Below are positions 1-7,646 of a stretch of 64,000 bases of DNA, piece after piece. Under the pieces are notes generated by a model. It did no database searches and was not told the DNA's origin. It saw nothing but the letters and a program-made list of their open reading frames with translations. The first letter of the stretch is position 1; the number at the start of each line of letters is the position of its first letter. Position numbers and translations under genes: made by a program. Origin of the DNA: Streptomyces zaomyceticus (lineage in GTDB: Bacteria; Actinomycetota; Actinomycetes; Streptomycetales; Streptomycetaceae); NCBI RefSeq assembly GCF_014656215.1, contig NZ_BNBZ01000016.1, positions 62,001 to 126,000 on the forward strand. The letters are read 5' to 3'.

Positions 1-843
1 GGCGCTGCACTTCTGACCGGAGTTGGACATGACGTTGGCGATGCCGACGGACACGGCCCGGGCGAGGTCGGCGCTCGGCAGGATCACGTTGGCGGACTTG
101 CCGCCGAGTTCGAGCGCGACGCGCTTGACGGCGCCGCCCGCGAGGGCGCCGATGCGGCGGCCGACGGCGGTGGAGCCGGTGAAGGAGACGAGGTCCACGT
201 CGGGGTGCTCGGCGAGGGCCTGGCCCGCGACCGGGCCGAGGCCGGTGACCAGGTTGAAGACACCGGCGGGCAGACCCGCCTCGTGCACGGCCTCGGCGAA
301 GAGCTGGGCGGTGAGCGGGGTGTCCTCGGCGGGCTTGAGGACGGTGGTGCAGCCGGCGGCGAGGGCAGGGGCGATCTTGGCGACGACCTGGTGGAGCGGG
401 AAGTTCCAGGGGGTGATCGCGGCGACGACGCCGACGGGTTCGGCGTAGACGGTCGAGTTGCCGACCTTCTCCTCGAAGGGGTGGGTCGTGGCCAGTTCGG
501 CGTACGTCCCGGCCACGACGATCGGCAGTCCGGCGTGGACGACGGCGGAGAGCTGCGGCGGGGAGCCGAGTTCGGCGGTGACGGTGGCGGCGATCTCCTC
601 CGCGCGGGCGGCGAGCGCGTCGCGCAGGGCGGCGATCCGGGCGCCGCGCTCGGCGGGCGGGGTCGCGGACCAGCCGGGCAGCGCGGCGCGGGCGGCCCGG
701 ACGGCGGCGTCGACGTCCTCGGCGGTGCCGGCCGGGACATGGCCGATGACCTGCTCGTCCGCCGGGTTGATGACGGCGATCGTGTCGGGTCCCGCGGCGG
801 GCCGCCACTCCCCGCCGATGTACATCGCGTCGTGCGCCTGCAT
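1..843 (-). CDS. NAD(P)-dependent aldehyde dehydrogenase, 3' part cut off by the window edge
   Basis: The protein oxidises an aldehyde to a carboxylate in the cytoplasm; the substrate cannot be read from sequence. The first 281 residues are visible. They carry the ALDH substrate/cofactor motifs PWNFP and GFTGSTAVG, the general-base Glu in LELGGKS, and the catalytic Cys279 in SGQKCSA, two residues before the window ends. Full-length relatives are about 460-500 aa, so roughly 40% is missing. The start is the ATG at 843, preceded on its strand by a good GAGGAG ribosome site. Two candidate operators (861-872 and 886-904) lie immediately upstream, which suggests induction by a repressor. The family call is firm; the physiological role is not. 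Confidence 0.95.
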   Translation of the reverse strand, partial: MQAHDAMYIGGEWRPAAGPDTIAVINPADEQVIGHVPAGTAEDVDAAVRAARAALPGWSATPPAERGARIAALRDALAARAEEIAATVTAELGSPPQLSAVVHAGLPIVVAGTYAELATTHPFEEKVGNSTVYAEPVGVVAAITPWNFPLHQVVAKIAPALAAGCTTVLKPAEDTPLTAQLFAEAVHEAGLPAGVFNLVTGLGPVAGQALAEHPDVDLVSFTGSTAVGRRIGALAGGAVKRVALELGGKSANVILPSADLARAVSVGIANVMSNSGQKCSA

Positions 844-860
844 CCGCTGTCTCCTCACGT

Positions 861-872
861 TACCGACCGGTT
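861..872. promoter_or_regulatory. Candidate TetR-type operator TACCGACCGGTT
   Basis: Quasi-palindrome located 18 bp upstream of the aldehyde dehydrogenase start. The 11-bp core TACCGACCGGT recurs exactly at 6883-6893, upstream of the molybdopterin oxidoreductase. An ACCGRCCGGT-like core is common for TetR-family repressors. The binding protein is inferred; the TetR encoded at 6943-7584 is one candidate. Confidence 0.4.
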
Positions 873-885
873 CTTCGCACCCACC

Positions 886-904
886 AAACTAGCGGTGATA
901 GTTT
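886..904. promoter_or_regulatory. Inverted repeat AAACTA-N7-TAGTTT upstream of ALDH
   Basis: Perfect 6-bp arms separated by 7 bp, about 45-60 bp upstream of the ATG, in an AT-richer patch that could also include the -10 of the leftward promoter (TAGTTT read on the minus strand). This geometry fits a dimeric TetR/MarR repressor site. No direct evidence identifies the regulator. Confidence 0.45.
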
Positions 905-1185
905 TTGGGCGCCAGGGCTTCGGAACGTGCCCCCGGTCTCAATACCCGGCCGATCGTGCCGCCGTCCCGCGTCTCCTGTCCACGTCGGGACCGGACAGAC
1001 GCCCGGCGCCGGAACTGGCCTTCGGCACCTGGACAGGGTTCCGGGACCCGGCACGGCGCCGCGTCCGGCGGGCGCACGCCGGGTGGCGCGGCCCGGCGGA
1101 CGCGGCGGGGAGGGGGCCGACGGAGCGGCTGGGATCCGTCGGACCCTGGGGGAATCTCTGCTGGAACCTGTGGCGGAACCTCCGT

Positions 1186-2010
1186 TCAGATCTTCTGGGC
1201 GATGTCCGTGAGATGGGCGAAGACGACGATGTTCGCGTCGTAGCCCTTACTGCGGTCGAAGGCGCCGCCACAGGTGAGCAGCCGCAGTTCGGGCCGCCCG
1301 GTGGCGCCGTACACCTCCTTGTCGGGGAAGTCGGCCTTGGCGTACGTCCGGACGCGGTCGACCGTGAAGACGGCGACCTTGCCGTCGGCGCGGGCGACCC
1401 GGACGGTGTTGCCGGGGCTGAGCGAGTCGAGACTGAGGAAGACGGCGGGCCCGGTACGGGTGTCGCGGTGGCCGACGACGACGGCGGTCCCGCGCTCACC
1501 GGGGGTGACCCCCTTCTCGTACCAGCCGACAACCCTCGGATTGTCGACGGGCGGCGTGACGAGCCGCCCTTCGCCGTCGAGACCGAGTCCGATCACGGGG
1601 GCCTCGATGGTGATGGCCGGTACGGCGACGACGGTCGGACGCGAACGGGCCAGCGGCGCGGGCGGGGGCGACGGCCTGGGCGACGGCACGGCCTTCGCCC
1701 TCGCCCGGGGTTTCGCCCCGGGTTTCACCGTGGGCTTCGCCCCGGACCTCACCTCCGCCTTGGCCCCGGACCTCACCTCCGCCTTCGCCCCGACCGCCGC
1801 CTTGTGGTCCAGGGCAGTCGTCTCTCCGACCGCCCCGCCCGCCCCGCCGACGGCGACCCGGCCGGCGGCGAGCGCCGGGCCGGCCGGTTCTTCGTCACCG
1901 GCCCACCAGACGCCGCCGACCACCAGGACCACGGCGATCGTCGCGGTCCTGGCGAGCCGGAACAGGCGCCGTTGACGGCGCGTGAGGCGCGCGGACCTAC
2001 GCGGCGCCAT
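1186..2010 (-). CDS. Class F sortase
   Basis: Membrane-anchored cysteine transpeptidase expected to attach secreted proteins to the cell wall. It has 274 residues. An N-terminal Arg-rich stretch and a membrane segment (about 18-38) lead into a basic/Pro linker with two KAEVRSGA repeats, then a sortase beta-barrel. The catalytic His181 lies in VVVGHRD and the catalytic Cys247 in LLTCGG. The usual catalytic Arg of class F enzymes, just before DN in the final strand, is not obvious: here the segment reads GYDANIVVFA. The gene overlaps the preceding secreted-protein gene by 14 bp and is surely co-transcribed with it. Class F is chosen for the short catalytic domain, the single N-terminal anchor and the actinobacterial pairing. 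Confidence 0.88.
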   Translation of the reverse strand: MAPRRSARLTRRQRRLFRLARTATIAVVLVVGGVWWAGDEEPAGPALAAGRVAVGGAGGAVGETTALDHKAAVGAKAEVRSGAKAEVRSGAKPTVKPGAKPRARAKAVPSPRPSPPPAPLARSRPTVVAVPAITIEAPVIGLGLDGEGRLVTPPVDNPRVVGWYEKGVTPGERGTAVVVGHRDTRTGPAVFLSLDSLSPGNTVRVARADGKVAVFTVDRVRTYAKADFPDKEVYGATGRPELRLLTCGGAFDRSKGYDANIVVFAHLTDIAQKI

Positions 2011-2824
2011 TGCCGCGGCGGCGCGAACGGCGGATCAGGACCAGCCCGACGGTGCCGGCGAGGCCGGCCGCGACGGCCGCTCCGACGCCGAAGGCGGAGG
2101 AGTCCTCGGCGGCGACCACGGCACTGCCGCCGCCACCCGCGCCGACCGCGCCCCGCGGGGGACCGTCGGCCTGTCCGCCGTTCCAGCCGTTGCCGCCGCC
2201 GTTCCAGCCGCCGCTCTCTCCCCTGCCGCTGCCCCAGTCGCCGCGATCCCCGCCCGAGCCGCCCGCACCCTGGCCGTTCGGGTTCTGGCCGTTCGGGTTC
2301 TGACCGTTCGGGTTCTGACCGTTCGGGTTCTGACCGTTCGGGCCGGGCCTGTTTCCGCCCGCGCCGTTGCCTCCGTCACCGTTCCCGTCCGCGGGTGGCG
2401 GACTGGCGAGGGTGTCCCCGGGGCACGCGACCCGGAAGGCCTTCGGCCTGACCACGACGGTCTGGCCCTGGAAGGTCCAGGTGAGCCGGTACTGCCCGCT
2501 CGGCAGGGAGAGGGAATCCGTGTGACCCGCACCGGCCGCGAGGGCGAGCTGCCCGGAGAGGGCGGGTCCGTTGGCGGACGGCAGGCGGGAGATCGTCCAG
2601 TTGACCTGCTGGACGGTCTCGAAACCGGAGGCCGCCAAGGAGAACCTGCAAACCCTCGCCTCGTCCCTCTGGGACCCGGAGGGCGTGCCGGCACTGTGGA
2701 CCTTGATGTCGCCGCTGTCGCCGGGAGCGGCGAAGGCCGAGGGCGCCCCGGCGAGGGCGAGGCCGCCGAAGGTGAGGGTTGCGGCCGCGGTGGCGGCGAG
2801 GGAGCGGACGGTACGAGCGGTCAT
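1997..2824 (-). CDS. Secreted membrane-anchored protein with NPNGQ repeats, likely sortase partner
   Basis: A 275-residue protein of unknown function that precedes and overlaps the sortase gene. An N-terminal Sec signal peptide (ending about AFA-AP at residue 33) is followed by a small beta-type extracellular domain with two Cys (about 58-133). Next come five NPNGQ/GPNGQ pentapeptides (about 155-180), a Gly/Asn/Trp-rich low-complexity linker, and a C-terminal membrane segment followed by RRSRRR. This layout is that of a sortase substrate, yet no LPXTG-like motif precedes the membrane segment. The ATG at 2824 is used, with a GGGAGG ribosome site. It may be retained simply as a membrane-anchored surface protein. 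Confidence 0.8.
   Translation of the reverse strand: MTARTVRSLAATAAATLTFGGLALAGAPSAFAAPGDSGDIKVHSAGTPSGSQRDEARVCRFSLAASGFETVQQVNWTISRLPSANGPALSGQLALAAGAGHTDSLSLPSGQYRLTWTFQGQTVVVRPKAFRVACPGDTLASPPPADGNGDGGNGAGGNRPGPNGQNPNGQNPNGQNPNGQNPNGQGAGGSGGDRGDWGSGRGESGGWNGGGNGWNGGQADGPPRGAVGAGGGGSAVVAAEDSSAFGVGAAVAAGLAGTVGLVLIRRSRRRGNGAA
2274..2343. repeat. 15-bp tandem repeat encoding NPNGQ
   Basis: About 4.7 copies of a 15-bp unit starting at 2274, 2289, 2304, 2319 and 2334. The third copy onward is nearly identical at DNA level, which suggests recent expansion by slippage. It encodes the flexible pentapeptide stalk of the secreted protein. Confidence 0.85.
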
Positions 2825-2863
2825 GCGGGGTTCCTCCCGAGGGAGCTTGTCGGACAGTTTGAA

Positions 2864-2874
2864 CCGATAATCGG
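2864..2874. promoter_or_regulatory. Palindrome CCGATAATCGG upstream of the sortase operon
   Basis: An 11-bp perfect palindrome 40 bp upstream of the ATG at 2824, in the only AT-rich patch of the gap. It overlaps the likely leftward promoter. It is a candidate regulator site of unknown owner. Confidence 0.35.
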
Positions 2875-2965
2875 ACTATCTGTCACAACATGGACACAGC
2901 GGGTGGCGACATGCGCACGCCACCCTCCGAAGTCGCCCGTCCGGCGCAGACACGCCGCCGACGGC

Positions 2966-4441
2966 TCAGATGATCCCGAAGAGGATCCCGGCCGCGAGAA
3001 CCACCAGCGAGGTGAGCGCCGCCCACTTCACCGTGAACCTGGTGTGGTCGCCGAACTCCACCTTCGCCATGCCGACGAGGACGTACACGGCGGGCACCAA
3101 CGGGCTCGACATGTGCAGCGCCTGACCGACCAGCGAGGCCCGCGCGATCTCCAGGGGCGACACACCGTGGGCGGCACCCGCCTCCGCCAGGACCGGCACC
3201 ACGCCGAAGTAGAAGCCGTCGTTCGACATGAAGTAGGTGAGCGGGATGCTGAGGACGCCCGTGACCAGGCCCATGTGCGGGCCCATGCCCTCGGGAATGG
3301 CGCCGACCAGCCAGTCGGCCATGTGCTTGACCATGCCCGTACCGGTGAGGACACCGGTGAAGACGGCGGCGGCGAAGACCATGCCCGAGACGTTGAGGAC
3401 GTTGTCGGCGTGGGCGGCGATACGGGCCTTCTGCTCGGCCATGTTCGGGTAGTTGACGGTGAGCGCGAGCGCGGCGCCGAGGAGGAAGAGCACCGGGATC
3501 GGCATCAGTTCGAGGATCATCGCGGCGAGCAGCGCGACCGTCAGACCGGCGTTGAACCAGTACAGCTTGGGACGGAGGGTCGCGCGGTGCGGGTCGAGGC
3601 CCTGGAATCCCCCGCCCGCCGCTCCGTCCGTGTCCCCGTCCACGTCTCCGTCCGCGCCGGGGCCGCCGGTCGCCCGCTCGACCAGGTCCGGACCCGTGCC
3701 GGTACCGGCACCGGCGCGACCGCCGGAGCCGTCGGCCGCACTCGCACCGGTACCCGCGCCCGCACCGCCGCCCGTCGCGACCAGCACCGTGTCGGTCTCG
3801 GGCACCAGGGCCTCGTCGAGCGTGAGGTAGCCGATGCGCTTGCGCTCGCGGCGCCCGAGGACGTACGCGAGGACGAAGACGAAGAGCAGTCCCATGCCGA
3901 GCGCCGGGATCATCGGGACGAAGACGTCGGCGGCGTCCAGCTTGAGGGCGGTCGCGGCGCGGGCCGTGGGGCCGCCCCAGGGCAGGGTGTTCATGACGCC
4001 GTTCGCCGTGGCGGCAACACCCGTCATGACCACCAGGCTCATACCGAGCCGCTTGTAGAGCGGATACATCGCCGAGACGGTGATCATGAAGGTGGTGGAG
4101 CCGTCGCCGTCCAGCGAGACGATCGCGGCGAGCACCGCCGTACCCACGACGATCCGCACCGGGTCGGCCTTGCAGAACCGCAGGATGCCCCGGACGATCG
4201 GGTCGAAGAGGCCGACGTCGATCATGACGCCGAAGTAGACGATCGCGAACATCAGCATCGCGGCGGTCGGTGCCAGCTTGCCGACGCCTTCGATGACGTA
4301 GTCGCCGAGCTGGGCCCCCTGCCCGACGGCGACGCAGAAGAGCGCCGGGATCAGCACGAGCGCCGCGATCGGCGACATCTTTTTCATCATGATCAGGACC
4401 AGGAAGGTCGCGATCATGGCGAAGCCGAGGACGGTCAGCAT
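2966..4441 (-). CDS. CitMHS-family metal-citrate/H+ symporter
   Basis: Integral membrane transporter that takes up citrate complexed with a divalent metal, driven by protons. It has 491 residues with two blocks of hydrophobic helices. Conserved family segments include DGDGSTTFMITVSAMYPLY (about residue 108-126) and NTLPWGGPTARA (about 155-166). A cytoplasmic loop rich in Gly/Ala/Asp (about 225-300) separates the halves and is longer than usual. The ATG at 4441 (MLTVLGFAM) is preferred over an upstream in-frame ATG because GAGGTG precedes it and the first helix starts at once. No two-component pair adjoins it. The metal specificity (Mg, Ca or Fe) cannot be told. Confidence 0.92.
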   Translation of the reverse strand: MLTVLGFAMIATFLVLIMMKKMSPIAALVLIPALFCVAVGQGAQLGDYVIEGVGKLAPTAAMLMFAIVYFGVMIDVGLFDPIVRGILRFCKADPVRIVVGTAVLAAIVSLDGDGSTTFMITVSAMYPLYKRLGMSLVVMTGVAATANGVMNTLPWGGPTARAATALKLDAADVFVPMIPALGMGLLFVFVLAYVLGRRERKRIGYLTLDEALVPETDTVLVATGGGAGAGTGASAADGSGGRAGAGTGTGPDLVERATGGPGADGDVDGDTDGAAGGGFQGLDPHRATLRPKLYWFNAGLTVALLAAMILELMPIPVLFLLGAALALTVNYPNMAEQKARIAAHADNVLNVSGMVFAAAVFTGVLTGTGMVKHMADWLVGAIPEGMGPHMGLVTGVLSIPLTYFMSNDGFYFGVVPVLAEAGAAHGVSPLEIARASLVGQALHMSSPLVPAVYVLVGMAKVEFGDHTRFTVKWAALTSLVVLAAGILFGII

Positions 4442-4630
4442 GGAGGGCACCTCACGTTCACCGTTGAACTCCGCCGAGCGGCGGTCCGGATGACGGTAGG
4501 TGCCCTCTTCTGCCGTTAACAAGACGTTGACGCGTGAGCAATACGAGCAAAACCCCAGGTCAAAGCAGTGGTCGCGGCAGCGTTCACGGCAGTGGGCACA
4601 CCGGGGGCGCGGCCCGGGTCGCCGCCGGGA

Positions 4631-6829
4631 TCACGGCAGGGGCGTCACCGTGACGGGGAAACCGTTGAGGACGGCGGTGCCGGAGAGCGGGTCGATCCGG
4701 GAGCCGTCGAGCAGCTGGTTGACGTTGACCCCGGGGCGTGCGGCGGCCACGTTCAGCCGGGTGCCGGGACGGTCGTGGCCCCAGCCGTGCGGCAGGCTCA
4801 CCACCCCGTTCCGCACGGTGTCGGTGATCTCCACCTCGACCGCCAGCTCGCCGCCCTCGGCCGTGACCCGGGCCAGCCCGCCCCCGGTCAGGCGCAGCCG
4901 GGCCGCGTCCTCCGGGTGGACCTGGAGGGTGCAGCGGTTCGAGCCTCCGCCGAGCGCCGGGGTGTTGTGCAGCCAGCTGTTGTTGGAGCGCAGATGCCGC
5001 CTTCCGACGAGGACGAGTCCGTCCGGGACCGCCGCTTCCAGCGCGGCGCGCAGCCGGGGCAGATCGGCGGCGACGGGGGCGGGGAGGAGCTCGATCCGTC
5101 CGCTGCGGGTCTTGAGCAGGCCGGGGACGCGGGGCTTCAGCGGACCGAGGTCGATGCCGTGGGGCGCCTTCCGGAGGTCTTCCAGGACCAGGTCGTACGG
5201 GCCGAGGCGCAGCATCAGGTCGAGCCGGCGCTCCGGCCCGCTCGCGCCGTCGAGCAGGGCGGCGTACTCCTTGGGGTCGGCTCCGTACACGGGCGAGTGC
5301 TCCTGTGTCACCGCCTTGGCGAGGGTGGTGTCGACGGCGAGGTCGTCGACGGCGGACGGCGGCGCTCCGTGCATGCCGGAGACCGCGAGGATCAGCCGGG
5401 CGTGGATCTCGCACTCGTCCATGCGGCCCTCGTCGAGGGGGACGGCGGCCGGGGTGAATCGCGCCTGGTTGCGGACGGCGAAGCCGTTGAAGGCGAAGTC
5501 GAAGTGGGCGCTCTGCGACGGCGGCGGCGGGGGAAGGACGACGTCGGCGTGACGGGTGGTCTCGTTGAGGTACGGGTCGACGGCCACCATCAGGTCGAGC
5601 GTGCCGAGGGCGGCGTCGAGCCGGTGGCCGTCGGGGGCGGAGAGGACGGGGTTGGCGGCGACGGTGATCACGGCGCGGATCCGGCCCTCCCCCGGGGTCT
5701 CGATCTCCTCGGCGAGTGCGACCATCGGCAGCTCCCCCTTGACCTCCGGGTGGTGCGAGACCCGGCTGTGCCGGCGGCCGAGGGCGAAGCCCCTGCCCGG
5801 TCCGGCGGGGCGCGGGGCGGGCGCGGTGGCGGAGAGCGGGAAGAGGGCCCCGCCGGGCCGGTCGAGGTTGCCGGTGAGGATGTTGAGGACGTCGACGAGC
5901 CAGTTGGCGAGGGTGCCGTACTCCACGGTGGAGCTGCCCATCCGCCCGTAGACGGCGGCTGTGGGCGCGGCGGCGAGTTCCCCGGCGAGGGCGCGGAGGG
6001 TGTCCGCGTCCACGTCGCAGGCGTCGGCGACCGCTTCGGGAGTGAACTCCCGTACCGCGGCCCGTACCTCCTCGACCCCCTCCACATGGGCGGCGAGCGG
6101 GCCGAGGTCGGTGAGCCCCTCCTCGAAGAGGGTGTGGACGAGCGCGGCGAGGAGCAGCGCGTCGGCGCCGGGGCGGATCGCGACGTGCCGGTCGGCGAGA
6201 CGGGCGGTGCGGGTGCGCCGGGGGTCGACGACGGTGAGGGTGCCGCCCCGGCGGCGCAGCGCCTTGAGCCTGCCGGGGAAGTCGGGGGCGGTGCACAGGC
6301 TGCCGTTGGAGTCCAGCGGGTTGGCTCCGACGATCAGCAGGTGATCGGTGCGGTCCAGGTCCGGCACGGGGACGGCGAAGGGGTCTCCGAACAGCAGCCC
6401 GCTGGAGACGTGCTTGGGCATCTGGTCGAGCGTGGACGCCGTGAAGAGGTTCCGCGTGCGCAGCGCGCCGATGAGGAGCGGCGGGTAGAGGGCGCCCGCC
6501 ATGGTGTGCACATTGGGGTTGCCCAGGACGATACCCACCGCGTCCGGGCCGTACTCCTCGATCAGCGGCCGGATCGCGGCGGCGATCGTGTCGAAGGCCT
6601 CCTCCCAGCTCGCCTCCCGGAGTTCGCCGTCCTTCCGGACCAGTGGCCCGCGCAGCCGGTCCGGGTCGGCGTCGACCTCGGGGAAGGCGGCGCCCTTGGG
6701 GCAGATGAAGCCCTGGCTGAAGACGTCGTCCCGGTCGCCGCGGGCCCCGGTGATCCGGGTTCCGTCGAGCGTGAGGGTGAGTCCGCAGGTCGCTTCGCAG
6801 AGGGGGCAGATGCGCAGGGCGGTGGACAT
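4631..6829 (-). CDS. Molybdopterin-dependent oxidoreductase (formate dehydrogenase/BisC-like)
   Basis: A cytoplasmic Mo-bis-MGD enzyme of 732 residues. The N-terminal 4Fe-4S motif is Cys8-x2-Cys11-x3-Cys15 with the fourth Cys at 43 (FICPKG). The molybdopterin domains follow (GRMGSSTVEYGTLANWL and NLDRPGGALFP in the middle). A C-terminal MGD-binding domain contains LRSNNSWLHN and LPHGWGHD. There is no twin-Arg leader, so it acts inside the cell. It has no neighbouring electron-transfer or maturation subunit. It resembles the stand-alone mycobacterial/streptomycete oxidoreductases of unknown substrate rather than a true nitrate reductase. The start at 6829 has GGGAG upstream. A TetR gene lies just upstream on the same strand. 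Confidence 0.9.
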   Translation of the reverse strand: MSTALRICPLCEATCGLTLTLDGTRITGARGDRDDVFSQGFICPKGAAFPEVDADPDRLRGPLVRKDGELREASWEEAFDTIAAAIRPLIEEYGPDAVGIVLGNPNVHTMAGALYPPLLIGALRTRNLFTASTLDQMPKHVSSGLLFGDPFAVPVPDLDRTDHLLIVGANPLDSNGSLCTAPDFPGRLKALRRRGGTLTVVDPRRTRTARLADRHVAIRPGADALLLAALVHTLFEEGLTDLGPLAAHVEGVEEVRAAVREFTPEAVADACDVDADTLRALAGELAAAPTAAVYGRMGSSTVEYGTLANWLVDVLNILTGNLDRPGGALFPLSATAPAPRPAGPGRGFALGRRHSRVSHHPEVKGELPMVALAEEIETPGEGRIRAVITVAANPVLSAPDGHRLDAALGTLDLMVAVDPYLNETTRHADVVLPPPPPSQSAHFDFAFNGFAVRNQARFTPAAVPLDEGRMDECEIHARLILAVSGMHGAPPSAVDDLAVDTTLAKAVTQEHSPVYGADPKEYAALLDGASGPERRLDLMLRLGPYDLVLEDLRKAPHGIDLGPLKPRVPGLLKTRSGRIELLPAPVAADLPRLRAALEAAVPDGLVLVGRRHLRSNNSWLHNTPALGGGSNRCTLQVHPEDAARLRLTGGGLARVTAEGGELAVEVEITDTVRNGVVSLPHGWGHDRPGTRLNVAAARPGVNVNQLLDGSRIDPLSGTAVLNGFPVTVTPLP

Positions 6830-6882
6830 GACGTCTCCCGGAGGGCGGCGGGTCGGGCCGGGGCATCGGCCCGCCGCGAGCA

Positions 6883-6894
6883 TACCGACCGGTA
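6883..6894. promoter_or_regulatory. Candidate TetR operator TACCGACCGGTA
   Basis: Near-palindrome (5 of 6 arm pairs) 54 bp upstream of the molybdopterin oxidoreductase start, between that gene and the TetR gene. It shares an 11-bp core with 861-871. It is probably the target of the adjacent TetR, by inference from position and shape. Confidence 0.5.
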
Positions 6895-6942
6895 GGCACG
6901 TCCGGGAGGGTCGGGACGAGGGGGCTTGGGACGAGCGACGGG

Positions 6943-7584
6943 TCAGGACAGGGAGGGCGCGAGATAGGCGTGGAGGAGTTGCCGGGTCTCGTCGATGACG
7001 GCGGGGTCGCCTTCGGGCACGGTGCGGAAGGCGAGCCTGACGAGGGTGTCGGCGGTCTCGACGCCGACCCGGACCTTGCGGCGCAGCGCCTCGTCGGCGG
7101 GACGGCCGAGGTGGGCGGCGAGCAGTTCGCAGATCCGCTCTGCGACCAGGGCGTTGGGGTCCTCGGCGGCCCCTTCTCCGGTCTCCTCGGCGGCCGGTAC
7201 GCCGAAGTCGACGAGGGCGAAGCCGGGGACGGTCCGCTTCATGGCGATGAACTCGTCGAGGACACCGTCGATCGCCGCGTGCGGGTCGGGGTCGGCGGTG
7301 GCGGCGAGGTGGGCGGCGATCCGCTCGGCGTACCGGTCGAGATTGCGGTGGGCGAGCGCGGCGACCATCGCCCGTTTGTTGTCGAAGAAGCGGTAGACGG
7401 AACCGATGGGGACACCGGCGCGGGCGGCGACGGCACGGGTGCTCAGCTGCTCGTAACCGGTCTCGTCGAGGAGTTCGGCACAGGTGTCGAGGATGCGGGC
7501 GAGCCGCTCGGCGCTCCGCTGCTGCACGGGAGCGCGGCGGAATGCGGACGGGGGTCGGGCGTGGGACTGGGGCACGGGGTCCAT
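6943..7584 (-). CDS. TetR/AcrR-family transcriptional regulator
   Basis: A 213-residue dimeric repressor. An N-terminal basic tail precedes the helix-turn-helix (about 40-65, STRAVAARAGVPIGSVYRFFDNK), which is a textbook TetR DNA-binding domain. The C-terminal ligand domain has no recognisable specificity. The start is the ATG at 7584; the ribosome site is weak. It lies 113 bp upstream of the molybdopterin oxidoreductase in the same direction, with a TetR-like site between the two, so local regulation of that enzyme is likely. The same half-site occurs before the aldehyde dehydrogenase. Confidence 0.92.
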   Translation of the reverse strand: MDPVPQSHARPPSAFRRAPVQQRSAERLARILDTCAELLDETGYEQLSTRAVAARAGVPIGSVYRFFDNKRAMVAALAHRNLDRYAERIAAHLAATADPDPHAAIDGVLDEFIAMKRTVPGFALVDFGVPAAEETGEGAAEDPNALVAERICELLAAHLGRPADEALRRKVRVGVETADTLVRLAFRTVPEGDPAVIDETRQLLHAYLAPSLS

Positions 7585-7646
7585 GATGCCGTTCCGGCCG
7601 TCCGGGCGGACCCGGCCGGTCGGGGAAGCGGCCGGGACACCGGCGC

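Larger units (their letters stand above)
844..1185. other. Intergenic region with ALDH promoter/operators and sortase 3' flank
   Basis: This is 342 bp without a convincing gene. The left 60 bp hold two inverted-repeat sites upstream of the leftward aldehyde dehydrogenase. The rest, up to the sortase stop codon, is GC-rich. I see no clear rho-independent terminator in it. The short open frames here are anti-sense shadows without ribosome sites. Confidence 0.6.

Noticed and set aside
2274-2343. Possible CRISPR-like repeats
   Set aside because: The 15-bp units are contiguous without spacers and encode NPNGQ in frame; a protein repeat, not an array.
205-4519. Long rightward open frames opposite the ALDH, sortase and CitMHS genes
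   Set aside because: Anti-sense shadows caused by high GC; no domains, and the leftward genes have clear motifs and ribosome sites.
4584-6899. 771-codon frame overlapping the molybdopterin oxidoreductase
   Set aside because: The product is almost only Arg, Pro and Gly. The correct frame carries the Fe-S Cys motif and MGD-binding segments.
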